A DNA stretch of 11,850 nt, taken from NCBI GenBank assembly GCA_020847355.1, contig JADLCG010000218.1:1-11850 (forward strand), in the 5' to 3' direction. Position numbers and translations under genes: made by a program. This document shows positions 1 through 6,531 of the stretch, one piece after another. The first letter of the stretch is position 1. Every line of letters begins with the position of its first letter. The notes under the pieces are model-generated. The model made no database searches and had not been told where the DNA came from. It worked only from the letters and a program-made list of their open reading frames with translations. This stretch comes from Anaerolineales bacterium (GTDB taxonomy: Bacteria > Chloroflexota > Anaerolineae > Anaerolineales > Villigracilaceae).

Positions 1-1802
1 GTGAATTGCAAATCCACAATATCCGGGAAATATTGCGTCATCAAATCGGTGACTTGAATGCCGGTATCGGTTGGGATCAGGCGCTTCTCCACGCGCTCGA
101 CATAGCCGCGCTGTTGAATGGTTGAAATTGTCGGCGCGTAAGTAGACGGGCGACCAATGCCATTTTCTTCCAGCGCTTGCACAAGCGAGGCTTCCGAAAA
201 ACGCGGCGGCGGTTGCGTGAAATGCTGTTCGGGGATCAAGCGAATCAATTCCTGCTTTTGACCTTCGGCAATGCCCGCCGGAATTTTGACATTCTCTTCG
301 TCTTCTTCCGTTTTTGCGTCCTCGTTCTTCGCCTCTTCATAGACGACCATAAAACCGGCAAATTTCACCGCCGAGCCAGAAGCGCGGAAGAGATATTCAT
401 GCGCGTTCGTCTTACCGCTAATTTCAACTTGCAAAGTATCAAACACCGCCGCTTCCATTTGCGAGGCTACAAATCTCTGCCAAATTAAGCGGTAGAGTTT
501 GAACATGGCTGGGTCGAGAAATTCTTTCACCTTTTCAGGATCGCGCATCGCAGAAGTGGGACGAATCGCCTCATGGGCTTCTTGCGCTCCGGCGGATTTG
601 GTTTTATAAACTGGCGCTTCGGAAGGAAGATAAGCGCTCCCATACTTACCCGAAACATATTCTCGCGCTTCAGCCTGAGCAATCGCTGAAACATTGGTTG
701 AATCCGTACGCATGTAAGTGATCAAACCGGTTGCGCCGCCTTCGCCAATATCCTGACCTTCATATAAGCCTTGCGCGAGCGCCATTGTTCTTTTGGCAGT
801 GAAGCCGAGTTTGCGCGAGGCTTCTTGCTGAAGCGTGGAAGTAGTAAACGGCGCAGACGGTTTACGGCGTCGCTCGCCGCGTTTGACTTTTGTCGTGGAA
901 AACGAAGCAGTTTCAATATCAATCAGAAGCGGCTTGACAATTTCTTCGCTGGGGAGTTCCGGCTCTTTATCATCCACCCGCGCTAATTTGGCGATAAAAG
1001 CGGACTTCAAGTTTTCCGGTTTGAACTCGCCGTGAATAGACCAATATTCAGTCGGTTTGAAATCGTCAATGGCGCGTTCGCGCTCAACGATCAACCTCAG
1101 CGCTACGGATTGCACTCTGCCAGCCGATAAACGTCCGCGCACTTTTTCCCATAGAATCGGGCTGATGCTGTAGCCCACCAAGCGATCCAGAATGCGCCGC
1201 GCCTGTTGCGCGTTGACTAAATCCATATTGATTTCGCGGGGGTGTGAAAATGCCTCAGCGACTGCCGGAGCGGTAATTTCATGAAAGACCACGCGCTTGG
1301 TTCGCTGGGGGTCAATTTCAGCAGATTCCATCAAGTGCCATGAAATCGCTTCGCCTTCGCGGTCCGGGTCGGTTGCGAGAAATATTTCTTCCGATTTTTT
1401 TGCCAACTGCTTAAGCTCTTTGACGACGACTTTCTTTTCGTTTGGCACGCGATATTTCGGCGCGAAATTACTTTCCACATCCACAGAAAGTTGCGATTTC
1501 AATAAATCGCGCACATGCCCCACCGAAGCGCGGACAGTATAGCCCTTGCCGAGAAATCTGCCGACGGTTTTGGCTTTAGCCGGCGATTCGACGATCACCA
1601 ATTTGCCTTCGCGCACTTCAACTTTTTCAGGCTTGGGCGGCGGAGTTAAATTTGCATGGGCTTCGGTCTTTCCCATGCGATATAGTTTTGTGCCGCAAAC
1701 GGGGCAACTGCCAATTGTCACAGCCGAACCTTTGGCGTTAAAACCCGCCGTTGGGCTGTGCATCTCGCGTTTGGTTTTGCACTTCATACAATAGGCTTCC
1801 AT
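1..1802 (-). CDS. topA: DNA topoisomerase I, N-terminal 600 codons, with an N-terminal zinc ribbon (partial)
   Basis: Type IA topoisomerase, which relaxes negative supercoils by cutting one strand through a tyrosine-DNA bond. The frame is open from the ATG at 1802 to the left edge, so the C-terminus is missing. Residues 1-45 form a small zinc-ribbon-like module with C5-x2-C8 and C33-x2-C36, resembling DUF5679. The Toprim domain follows from about residue 68: VIVESPAKAKT with E72, then the acidic motif D145-P-D147-R-E149. The core reads LSAGRVQSVALR near 225-236. The active-site tyrosine is Y363 in GLITYMRTDS, followed by EAHEAIRPT. QALEENGIGRPSTYA lies near the cut end. The start is supported by GGAGG four bases upstream. 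TopA normally carries zinc fingers at the C-terminus, so the N-terminal module is an addition. Identification of topA is very secure; the DUF5679 label is from memory of the family. Confidence 0.97.
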   Translation of the reverse strand, partial: MEAYCMKCKTKREMHSPTAGFNAKGSAVTIGSCPVCGTKLYRMGKTEAHANLTPPPKPEKVEVREGKLVIVESPAKAKTVGRFLGKGYTVRASVGHVRDLLKSQLSVDVESNFAPKYRVPNEKKVVVKELKQLAKKSEEIFLATDPDREGEAISWHLMESAEIDPQRTKRVVFHEITAPAVAEAFSHPREINMDLVNAQQARRILDRLVGYSISPILWEKVRGRLSAGRVQSVALRLIVERERAIDDFKPTEYWSIHGEFKPENLKSAFIAKLARVDDKEPELPSEEIVKPLLIDIETASFSTTKVKRGERRRKPSAPFTTSTLQQEASRKLGFTAKRTMALAQGLYEGQDIGEGGATGLITYMRTDSTNVSAIAQAEAREYVSGKYGSAYLPSEAPVYKTKSAGAQEAHEAIRPTSAMRDPEKVKEFLDPAMFKLYRLIWQRFVASQMEAAVFDTLQVEISGKTNAHEYLFRASGSAVKFAGFMVVYEEAKNEDAKTEEDEENVKIPAGIAEGQKQELIRLIPEQHFTQPPPRFSEASLVQALEENGIGRPSTYAPTISTIQQRGYVERVEKRLIPTDTGIQVTDLMTQYFPDIVDLQF

Positions 1803-1811
1803 TCGACCTCC

Positions 1812-1833
1812 AACGCAATTTATGATTTGCGTT
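1812..1833 (-). promoter_or_regulatory. Hairpin abutting the topA ribosome binding site
   Basis: On the minus strand AACGCAA and TTGCGTT form a perfect 7 bp stem around an 8-base loop, directly next to the GGAGG of topA. It could affect ribosome access. On the plus strand the same stem is followed by seven Ts and would look like a terminator, but no plus-strand gene precedes it. The pairing is seen; the role is inferred. Confidence 0.4.
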
Positions 1834-1854
1834 TTTTTGTAACAGGAAAAATTA

Positions 1855-1874
1855 ATCCCGTAAAGTTACGGGAT
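1855..1874 (-). promoter_or_regulatory. 9 bp perfect inverted repeat at the predicted 5' end of the topA transcript
   Basis: ATCCCGTAA and TTACGGGAT are separated by two bases. On the minus strand the repeat is followed by TAATTTTTCC, so it could act as a terminator for manC read-through. It also lies where transcription from the promoter at 1881-1910 would begin, so it could instead be an operator or a stabilising 5' hairpin of topA mRNA. The sequence alone does not decide between these. Confidence 0.45.
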
Positions 1875-1880
1875 GTGGAC

Positions 1881-1910
1881 ATTCTACAACAATTTTTTGT
1901 TTTTTTGCAA
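1881..1910 (-). promoter_or_regulatory. Predicted sigma-70 type promoter of topA
   Basis: On the minus strand TTGCAA (1910-1905) and TAGAAT (1886-1881) are separated by 18 bases, with an A-rich spacer. Predicted transcription start is near 1874, giving a leader of about 70 bases before the topA ATG. It would let topA be transcribed independently of dprA-manC. Confidence 0.5.
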
Positions 1911-1940
1911 ATGCCGATTTTAAGGGAACGGCAAAAGTAT

Positions 1941-1955
1941 ACTCGAAGTTCGAGT
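1941..1955 (-). terminator. Possible weak terminator after manC
   Basis: ACTCGAA and TTCGAGT form a perfect inverted repeat around one base, eight bases past the manC stop codon. In practice this is a 6 bp stem with a 3-base loop. On the minus strand it is followed by ATACTTTTGC, a short T-rich stretch. The stem is short and the T-run poor, so termination would be partial at best. Confidence 0.3.
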
Positions 1956-1963
1956 TAACCCGC

Positions 1964-3055
1964 TTAAAGAAAATTCTCCTGCCGATGTTTACGCAAATGC
2001 TCAACGACTTCTTTCACCCTTTGAGATTGGTCAGTTTTGCAAACCAATAAAGCGTCGCCGGTATCTATGATTACCATATCGTCTACGCCAATAGTGACGA
2101 TGAGACGGTCATGCCCGCCATAGACCAGCGTGTTGTGCGTTTCGTGCGGTAAATGCAAAGCGGAGTTGGTTGAGATGTTGCCGTTCATATCTGGGAGCAA
2201 AACTTCAAACAGGGACGACCACGAGCCAACGTCGCTCCAGCCTAAGCCTCCGGCGGGCAAAACTGCCACGCGCTCAGAATTTTCCATAATACCGTAATCT
2301 ACGGTTTCATTCTTGAGTTGGGGCCAAAGCTTATTGAGGGTTTCAATGCGCTCAGGCGCATCCCAAGTTTCGCCAATCGCGTTTAGGGCTTCGCTTAGGT
2401 CTGGCATCTGCTTGCCAATTTCATTTAGGATGGTATCTGCGCGCCAAATGAACATACCGCTATTCCAAGAATGATCGCCCATCCGCAGGAGTTGTTGCGC
2501 GGTTTGTTCGTTAGGCTTTTCCTTGAAACTTTCGGCGGTATAAACGGGATATTTATAATTCCCATCCAACGGTTTGCCTTGTTGAATATAACCATACGCC
2601 GTAGAAGGCAGGGTTGGCGTAATGCCCAAAGTGACGAGGTAGCCGTTCTCCGCTACGTCAAAAGCGGCTTTCAAAAGGTAGTGAAATAGATCCACGTTCC
2701 GAATGAAATGATCCGAAGGCAAAATCGCCATCGCGGCTTGCGAATCGCGCTTCTTTAATACCATCGCCGCCAAGCCAACCACCGAAGCCGTGCCGCGCGG
2801 GCTTGGCTCGATCAAATAATTTTCCGCCGGAATTTGCGGCGCTTGTTCGCGCATTTCGCGGGCTTGCTCCTCAACCGTCACTACCAAAATCCGCTCAGGC
2901 GGGAACAAATCTTTCAAGCGCGCCACCGTGCTTTGAAAGAGCGTATCTTCGCCTAAAAGCGGGAGGAGTTGCTTGGGTTTTTCTTTGCGTGAAACGGGCC
3001 ACAGGCGCGTGCCGCCGCCGCCCGCCATGATGACTGCATAATGATGTTCTGACAT
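1964..3055 (-). CDS. manC: Mannose-1-phosphate guanylyltransferase
   Basis: Makes GDP-mannose from mannose-1-phosphate and GTP in the cytoplasm, the donor for mannosylated glycans and the precursor of GDP-fucose and GDP-rhamnose. The 363 residues hold one nucleotidyltransferase domain. The N-terminal signature GGGGTRLWPVSRKEKPKQ is at 12-29, EPSPRGTA at 83-90, LPSDH at 112-116, FKEKP at 177-181 and NSGMFIW at 198-204. There is no C-terminal phosphomannose isomerase domain, so it is the short monofunctional form rather than the roughly 480-residue ManC/AlgA type. The ATG lies two bases after the dprA stop, with AAGGTG about 11 bases upstream inside the end of dprA, so the two genes are probably co-transcribed and translationally coupled. 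A sugar-nucleotide gene between two DNA-metabolism genes is an unusual partner. The family call is firm; preference for mannose over another sugar rests on the signature motifs. Confidence 0.93.
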   Translation of the reverse strand: MSEHHYAVIMAGGGGTRLWPVSRKEKPKQLLPLLGEDTLFQSTVARLKDLFPPERILVVTVEEQAREMREQAPQIPAENYLIEPSPRGTASVVGLAAMVLKKRDSQAAMAILPSDHFIRNVDLFHYLLKAAFDVAENGYLVTLGITPTLPSTAYGYIQQGKPLDGNYKYPVYTAESFKEKPNEQTAQQLLRMGDHSWNSGMFIWRADTILNEIGKQMPDLSEALNAIGETWDAPERIETLNKLWPQLKNETVDYGIMENSERVAVLPAGGLGWSDVGSWSSLFEVLLPDMNGNISTNSALHLPHETHNTLVYGGHDRLIVTIGVDDMVIIDTGDALLVCKTDQSQRVKEVVEHLRKHRQENFL

Positions 3056-3057
3056 TG

Positions 3058-4170
3058 TTATTGATTCACCTTATATTCAGATTGTACTTCGCGCATGGCG
3101 ACGTAATTCATGCCGCCTACCTGCCGCACCATACCTTTTAATTCCATGAGCGTAAGGGTAGCAGAAATTTTTTCAATCGGCAACCCTGACTGATGGAGGA
3201 TATCGTCCACATGCACAGGCTCGCTACTTAAGACGCTTAAAACCTTCGCTTCGATCTCGTCTGCCGGTAAAATTTTACGCGCGGATTTTTGCGCGCCCAT
3301 GCGCGTCAAATCCAAAGCTTGCATCAAATCATCCGGGGTTAATAAAGGCAATGCGCCATTTTGAATTAATTTATTCGTGCCTTTGCTTTGCGGCGCAAGG
3401 ATACTGCCCGGCACGGCGAACACTTCCCGCCCTTGCTCTGCGGCAAATTCGGCGGTGATCAATGCCCCGCTGGTTTCGGCGGCTTCAATCACTACTACGG
3501 CTAAAGATAAGCCGGAGATAATCCGGTTTCTCGGCGGAAAGTTGGAAGCCTCCGGCGGCGTGCCAACCGCATAATCGCTGATGATCGCGCCGCGTGCGAT
3601 CATTTGCTCCGCCAGCCCGCGATGTTCCGGCGGGTAGATCTTATCTACTCCAGAGCCGAGAATGCCAATCGTCCGCCCGCCAGCTTTCAGCGCAGTTTGA
3701 TGCGCGATCAAATCCACGCCGCGCGCCAGCCCGCTGATCACCGTCATGCCATTGAGAGCAAGGAAGGAGGCGATTTCTTCAGTCACCTGCCGTCCGTAAG
3801 CCGTCACTTTGCGCGTGCCAACAATCGCAACCGCGAAGAGATCGTCTGGCAGATATTCGCCGCGCAGATATAAAATCGGCGGCGGTTGCGCGATTTCTCT
3901 AAGCCGTTTGGGATAGGCTTCATCTGCCCAGGTGAGGATGTGAATGCCCTGCGCTTCGATCTTAGCCAGAACCTGATCCAATTCAATTGCATTTCTTGCG
4001 CTGATAACTTTTTCCGCCAACTTCGCGCCCAAGCCGGATTCGATCAATGAGTTTAGATCGGCAGACCAAGCCGCTTGCAGATCGCCAAAGTAGGCGGCGA
4101 GGTTTTGCATCCGCACCGCCCCAATGCCTTTGATCAAGTTGAAGCCGACCCAATATTTCTTATCGCTCAT
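3058..4170 (-). CDS. dprA: DNA-processing protein DprA
   Basis: Binds incoming single-stranded DNA during natural transformation, protects it and loads RecA; it may also serve general recombination in bacteria not known to be competent. From the ATG at 4170 the protein has 370 residues. A helix-hairpin-helix-like start (IKGIGAVRMQNL) is at 13-24. The Rossmann domain runs from about 85 to 285 with GTRKVTAYG at 118-126, SGLARGVD at 146-153, GILGSGVDKIYP at 169-180 and FPPRNRIISG at 211-220. A winged-helix domain of the usual DprA C-terminal kind is at about 300-356. An in-frame TTG at 4188 would add six residues (MWLNYS). I prefer the ATG because MSDKKYW is a typical opening, though neither start has a clear Shine-Dalgarno sequence. 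A weak promoter candidate, TTGACG (4262-4257) and TATGTT (4237-4232) with a long 19-base spacer, lies in the transposase scar just upstream. Confidence 0.95.
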   Translation of the reverse strand: MSDKKYWVGFNLIKGIGAVRMQNLAAYFGDLQAAWSADLNSLIESGLGAKLAEKVISARNAIELDQVLAKIEAQGIHILTWADEAYPKRLREIAQPPPILYLRGEYLPDDLFAVAIVGTRKVTAYGRQVTEEIASFLALNGMTVISGLARGVDLIAHQTALKAGGRTIGILGSGVDKIYPPEHRGLAEQMIARGAIISDYAVGTPPEASNFPPRNRIISGLSLAVVVIEAAETSGALITAEFAAEQGREVFAVPGSILAPQSKGTNKLIQNGALPLLTPDDLMQALDLTRMGAQKSARKILPADEIEAKVLSVLSSEPVHVDDILHQSGLPIEKISATLTLMELKGMVRQVGGMNYVAMREVQSEYKVNQ

Positions 4171-4229
4171 GGAATAATTTAACCACAAAGATTATCAAAT
4201 TGGGCGGGGAAATTTTTTACGGAAGAACT

Positions 4230-4460
4230 CTAACATAGAGGCCAAATAAAGTTGGTCGTCAAAATGTAGATTTCGTTTTTTTGCGCTGAGAAAAGTATCT
4301 AACTCATCCAGTTCTGCTTTTCTGACTTGGGCAGATATGGAGTTTTTGGCAGTTTTGCGATGTACTGACTGGCTCAATTGACAATACTTTGTGGATTGAC
4401 CTTTAGCACGCGACTAATCAACTTGTAACTGCTTCCTTGTACGTATATGCAGAGTCTATC
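4230..4460 (-). pseudogene. Decayed IS1-like transposase remnant
   Basis: Read on the minus strand in three successive frames, this stretch recalls the N-terminal half of IS1-family transposases. Frame one gives a helix-turn-helix segment, DRLCIYVQGSSYKLISRVLK then VNPQSIVN, ending in TGA at 4376-4374 where a tryptophan codon would be expected. The same frame continues as AKLPKTPYLPKS. A shifted frame gives AELDELDTFLSAKK, resembling the start of the DDE catalytic region. A further shift at a run of seven As (plus-strand T-run 4276-4282) gives NEIYILTT, then a stop at 4232-4230. No terminal inverted repeats or target duplication were found, and the rest of the transposase is gone. A 60-codon open frame here (4377-4195, TTG start) is part of the scar rather than a gene. 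The assignment is from remembered family motifs and needs a search. Confidence 0.55.
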
Positions 4461-4791
4461 TGGAGTATTGAATCAGATTGCCGAACAGCGATCCAAAAAA
4501 CATCATCATTAAACAAGCATAAGCAATGCCAACAGTCATTGCAATAATTAAGTTAGCGACGAAAAAGTGCCCCCATACTGTGAACGCCCGTTTCAAAAAA
4601 TTACGATTAACCAGATTCGTTTGTGGAATATAGTGAGCGACATATTTCGCAATTAGATTTCCATTAACATTGCCTCCACTTGACGACGCTTCACGTAATT
4701 TTCCATTCTCCTCTTCCAGCTTTTTGATACGCCCTTCCAAAGTTTCCAAATATCCCGTTAGTTCGTTCATGTTCTTGAATTGTTGCAACAT
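4456..4791 (-). CDS. Small coiled-coil membrane protein of unknown function
   Basis: I do not recognise a named family. The 111 residues start with a probable coiled coil at 8-35 (ELTGYLETLEGRIKKLEEEN), then a Ser/Gly-rich linker at 37-45, a polar middle with several basic residues, and one long or two short membrane helices at about 75-104 (FFVANLIIAMTVGIAYACLM). The start ATG is supported by GGAG six bases upstream. It lies 14 bases downstream of rimM, so it is very likely read from the same transcript. Its stop codon touches the transposase remnant, so its C-terminus may have been altered by that insertion; the protein ends soon after the hydrophobic segment. It may be a small inner-membrane protein that oligomerises through the coiled coil, but no function can be assigned. 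Confidence 0.8.
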   Translation of the reverse strand: MLQQFKNMNELTGYLETLEGRIKKLEEENGKLREASSSGGNVNGNLIAKYVAHYIPQTNLVNRNFLKRAFTVWGHFFVANLIIAMTVGIAYACLMMMFFGSLFGNLIQYSR

Positions 4792-4805
4792 ACGCGCTCC
4801 TATTT

Positions 4806-5342
4806 TTAAAATAAGCCATCAATCAAATGAACCGTGATTTCTTTAGCCTGCATATCAATTTTAAGAATGACGGAAGGGATGGCCGGTAACAAAATTTCCT
4901 TACCGCTTTCGTCCTTGACGATATAAACATCATTGGCGCCAGTTTCCAAAATTTCAGAAAGTTTGCCGAGCAAATTCCCCGCATCATCTTTGACGATTAA
5001 ATCGAGCAGTTCATATTTATAGTATTGCCCTTCAGGAAGCGCCGGAGCGTCTTTGGCTTTGACGTAAACCCATTGATTGCGAAAGCGCCCAATGGATTCG
5101 GGGGTTTCATATCCGCGCAGGCTGATCAGCAGGCTTTCGTTATGCGAACGGACCGTATCAAACGTAACCGGCTGATATTTTTCGCCAACAAAAACCTTCC
5201 GCCCGGGTTTGATGCGCTCCGGAAAATCGGTGTGCAAATCCATGATCAATTCGCCGCGCACGCCATGCGGGCGGCGGATGAAGCCAATCGCTAAATAAAG
5301 AGACTCGCCTTTTGGCGAGCCTGTTTGCTTTTCTTCGGGCAT
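4806..5342 (-). CDS. rimM: Ribosome maturation factor RimM
   Basis: Assists maturation of the 30S subunit head by binding ribosomal protein S19 and aiding 16S rRNA processing. The 178 residues match the usual RimM length of about 170-180. The N-terminal RimM barrel carries IGFIRRPHGVRGELIMDLHT at 19-38 and a segment around SLLISLRGYETPESIGRFRN. The C-terminal PRC-barrel-like half carries YYKYELLDLIVKD, ETGANDVYIV and ILLPAIPSVI, all characteristic. The first 13 residues (MPEEKQTGSPKGE) are a polar extension; no better in-frame start is visible. The ATG overlaps the khpA stop by one base in TAATG, implying translational coupling. In many bacteria trmD and rplS follow rimM; here a small membrane protein and dprA follow, so trmD must lie elsewhere or be absent. 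Confidence 0.95.
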   Translation of the reverse strand: MPEEKQTGSPKGESLYLAIGFIRRPHGVRGELIMDLHTDFPERIKPGRKVFVGEKYQPVTFDTVRSHNESLLISLRGYETPESIGRFRNQWVYVKAKDAPALPEGQYYKYELLDLIVKDDAGNLLGKLSEILETGANDVYIVKDESGKEILLPAIPSVILKIDMQAKEITVHLIDGLF

Positions 5343-5572
5343 TAGGGTTCCGCTACGTCTAAGATAGCGCGCTTGCCTTCGCGCTCGGCGGCCACTTTGA
5401 GCAAAGTCCGAATGGAGTTGGCAACTTTACCGCCTTTGCCGATCACTCTGCCCATATCGTCTTTCGCCACGCTCAGTTCGATCCGCACGCGGTTTCCGCC
5501 GCTTTGCTTAACGCTCACTTCTTCCGGGTGTTCAACGAGGGCTTTGGCAATGTATTCGATCAGTTCTTTCAT
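5342..5572 (-). CDS. khpA: KH-domain RNA-binding protein KhpA
   Basis: Small cytoplasmic RNA-binding protein. In Firmicutes, KhpA pairs with KhpB and affects small-RNA regulation and cell-length control; its role in Chloroflexota is not established. The 76 residues from MKELIEYIAK form a single type-II KH domain with the GxxG loop as GKGG at 45-48 within MGRVIGKGGKVANSIRTLL. An in-frame ATG at 5602 would add ten residues, but it lies inside the hairpin between rpsP and khpA and has no ribosome binding site. The chosen ATG at 5572 has AAGGA eight bases upstream and gives the standard length. The gene sits between rpsP and rimM, its usual neighbours. Confidence 0.94.
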   Translation of the reverse strand: MKELIEYIAKALVEHPEEVSVKQSGGNRVRIELSVAKDDMGRVIGKGGKVANSIRTLLKVAAEREGKRAILDVAEP

Positions 5573-5594
5573 CTTAGAGTTCCTTATTTGAAAA

Positions 5595-5629
5595 TTACGC
5601 ATTGCAAGGTTTTAGTCTGCAATGCGTAA
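5595..5629 (-). terminator. Intercistronic hairpin between rpsP and khpA (possible attenuator)
   Basis: TTACGCATTGCA and TGCAATGCGTAA form a perfect 12 bp stem around an 11-base loop, starting ten bases after the rpsP stop. On the minus strand the stem is followed by TTTTC. The short T-run suggests partial termination, or a 3' stabiliser for the rpsP message, letting S16 be made in excess over KhpA and RimM. The pairing is seen; the regulatory role is inferred. Confidence 0.55.
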
Positions 5630-5638
5630 AAATTCAAC

Positions 5639-5983
5639 TTAGCTTTTGCCGGTGCGGATGGAGGCGCCGCGTTTGGCTTCGGCTTCGGCGGCTTCCTGCA
5701 CTAAAACTTCGACCGCCTCGCCTTTCTTGAAGCGGGCAAACCGATCCAGCACGCCAGCAGTCTTGAAGATTTGTTCCACAGATTCGGTGGGCAAAGCGCC
5801 GTTCTTCATCCAGTGGTAAACGCGATCTTCATTTAAGTGAATTGTCGCCGGGTTTGTGCGCGGGTTATACACCCCTAAAATTTCCAAAAAACGACCATCG
5901 CGTGGGGCTTCTTTATCCGCCGCCACAATGCGATACGTGGGTTGGCCCTTGAGACCAATACGACGTAAACGTAAACGAACCAT
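5639..5983 (-). CDS. rpsP: 30S ribosomal protein S16
   Basis: Component of the small ribosomal subunit that binds 16S rRNA and helps early 30S assembly. The 114 residues start with the S16 signature MVRLRLRRIGLKGQPTYRIV, followed by AADKEAPRDGRFLEILGVYN and the segment around WMKNGALPTESV. The S16 core ends near residue 85. The remaining 30 residues form a charged, Ala/Glu-rich tail (VQEAAEAEAKRG) of a kind common in longer S16 variants. The ATG is preceded by AAAAGGAG at ten bases' distance. It is the first gene of the rpsP-khpA-rimM block and is probably driven by the promoter at 6068-6076. Confidence 0.97.
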   Translation of the reverse strand: MVRLRLRRIGLKGQPTYRIVAADKEAPRDGRFLEILGVYNPRTNPATIHLNEDRVYHWMKNGALPTESVEQIFKTAGVLDRFARFKKGEAVEVLVQEAAEAEAKRGASIRTGKS

Positions 5984-6067
5984 CTTATACTTGCTCCTTT
6001 TGTTTTTATTTGCGTATCAGGCAGGCGCTAGAGACTTGAGAGGGCGCGGGCTGAAATCGCGGAGGCT

Positions 6068-6076
6068 ATTGTACCA
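6068..6076 (-). promoter_or_regulatory. Predicted extended -10 promoter of rpsP
   Basis: On the minus strand TGGTACAAT is an extended -10 element. No good -35 hexamer is visible, which is tolerated for this promoter class. Predicted start is near 6061, giving a leader of about 77 bases. It lies just past the stop of the upstream RsbW-like gene. Confidence 0.45.
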
Positions 6077-6087
6077 GAGAAAGCAGG

Positions 6088-6531
6088 CTAGTCGTTAGTT
6101 TTGAGGCGGCTTTTTTTACGCACGCTCTTCGCGCGCGGACGCGGCGCAGGTTTCTTTTTTGCGTCGTTTGAGATCAGTTTGAAAATCAGCCATTTGTTTT
6201 TGCCGTCGCGGTATTGGTGCGAAATGCCGTCCATCATCTTTTTGACTTCGATCATTTGCGTCTGTAATTCTTTTGTGGCAGGCGCGCCGCCGTCTTCGGT
6301 TTCGATGAAGAAGCGTTTTCCTTCGACTTGCAAACGCACGTCTATTTTTCTTTCTTTATCCCCGTTGTAGGAATATTTCACAATGTTTCTTAGGAGTCTG
6401 CGGACTGCGCGGTCAGAACGATCAATGTCCGTTTTTTTGACGGAGTGCCGAGCAAGCAGGTCGCGAAGCGCAGCAGACACCGCCTGCATCCGGCCACGAT
6501 CTATGGGGACTTGAAAAGAAACTGCTTCCAC
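6088..6531 (-). CDS. RsbW-like ATPase-fold protein, probably catalytically degenerate
   Basis: Resembles the small anti-sigma-factor kinases RsbW and SpoIIAB (HATPase_c_2). In that family the protein holds a sigma factor and phosphorylates an anti-anti-sigma partner. Seen here are an N-box-like helix RRLLRNIVKYSY at 44-55 with N49, strands at 63-79, a G1-box-like EDGGAPA at 79-85, and a closing segment MMDGISHQYRDG with WLIFKL at 99-119. The Glu usually four residues before the N-box Asn is R45, and no G2-box GxG is visible before MMDG, so kinase activity is doubtful. The tail from 125 is strongly basic (KKKPAPRPRAKSVRKKSR) and could bind nucleic acid or partners. The start is GTG at 6531, with GGGG about eight bases upstream. 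It precedes rpsP by 104 bases. No sigma factor or anti-anti-sigma gene is in the window. The fold call is moderate; the function is unknown. Confidence 0.6.
   Translation of the reverse strand: MEAVSFQVPIDRGRMQAVSAALRDLLARHSVKKTDIDRSDRAVRRLLRNIVKYSYNGDKERKIDVRLQVEGKRFFIETEDGGAPATKELQTQMIEVKKMMDGISHQYRDGKNKWLIFKLISNDAKKKPAPRPRAKSVRKKSRLKTND

Noticed and set aside
1297..1958. Several plus-strand open frames opposite topA and its leader
   Set aside because: They are out-of-frame shadows of the minus-strand topA frame, which shows continuous topoisomerase motifs from the Toprim domain to the catalytic Tyr.
4195..4377. A 60-codon minus-strand open frame as an independent small gene
   Set aside because: It starts with TTG and has no ribosome binding site. 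Its first half contains a transposase-like segment that continues in other frames on both sides, so it is better explained as part of a decayed transposase.
5573..5602. Earlier start of khpA giving ten extra residues
   Set aside because: That ATG lies in the left arm of the hairpin and lacks a ribosome binding site, while the ATG at 5572 has AAGGA at proper spacing and gives the normal 76 residues.
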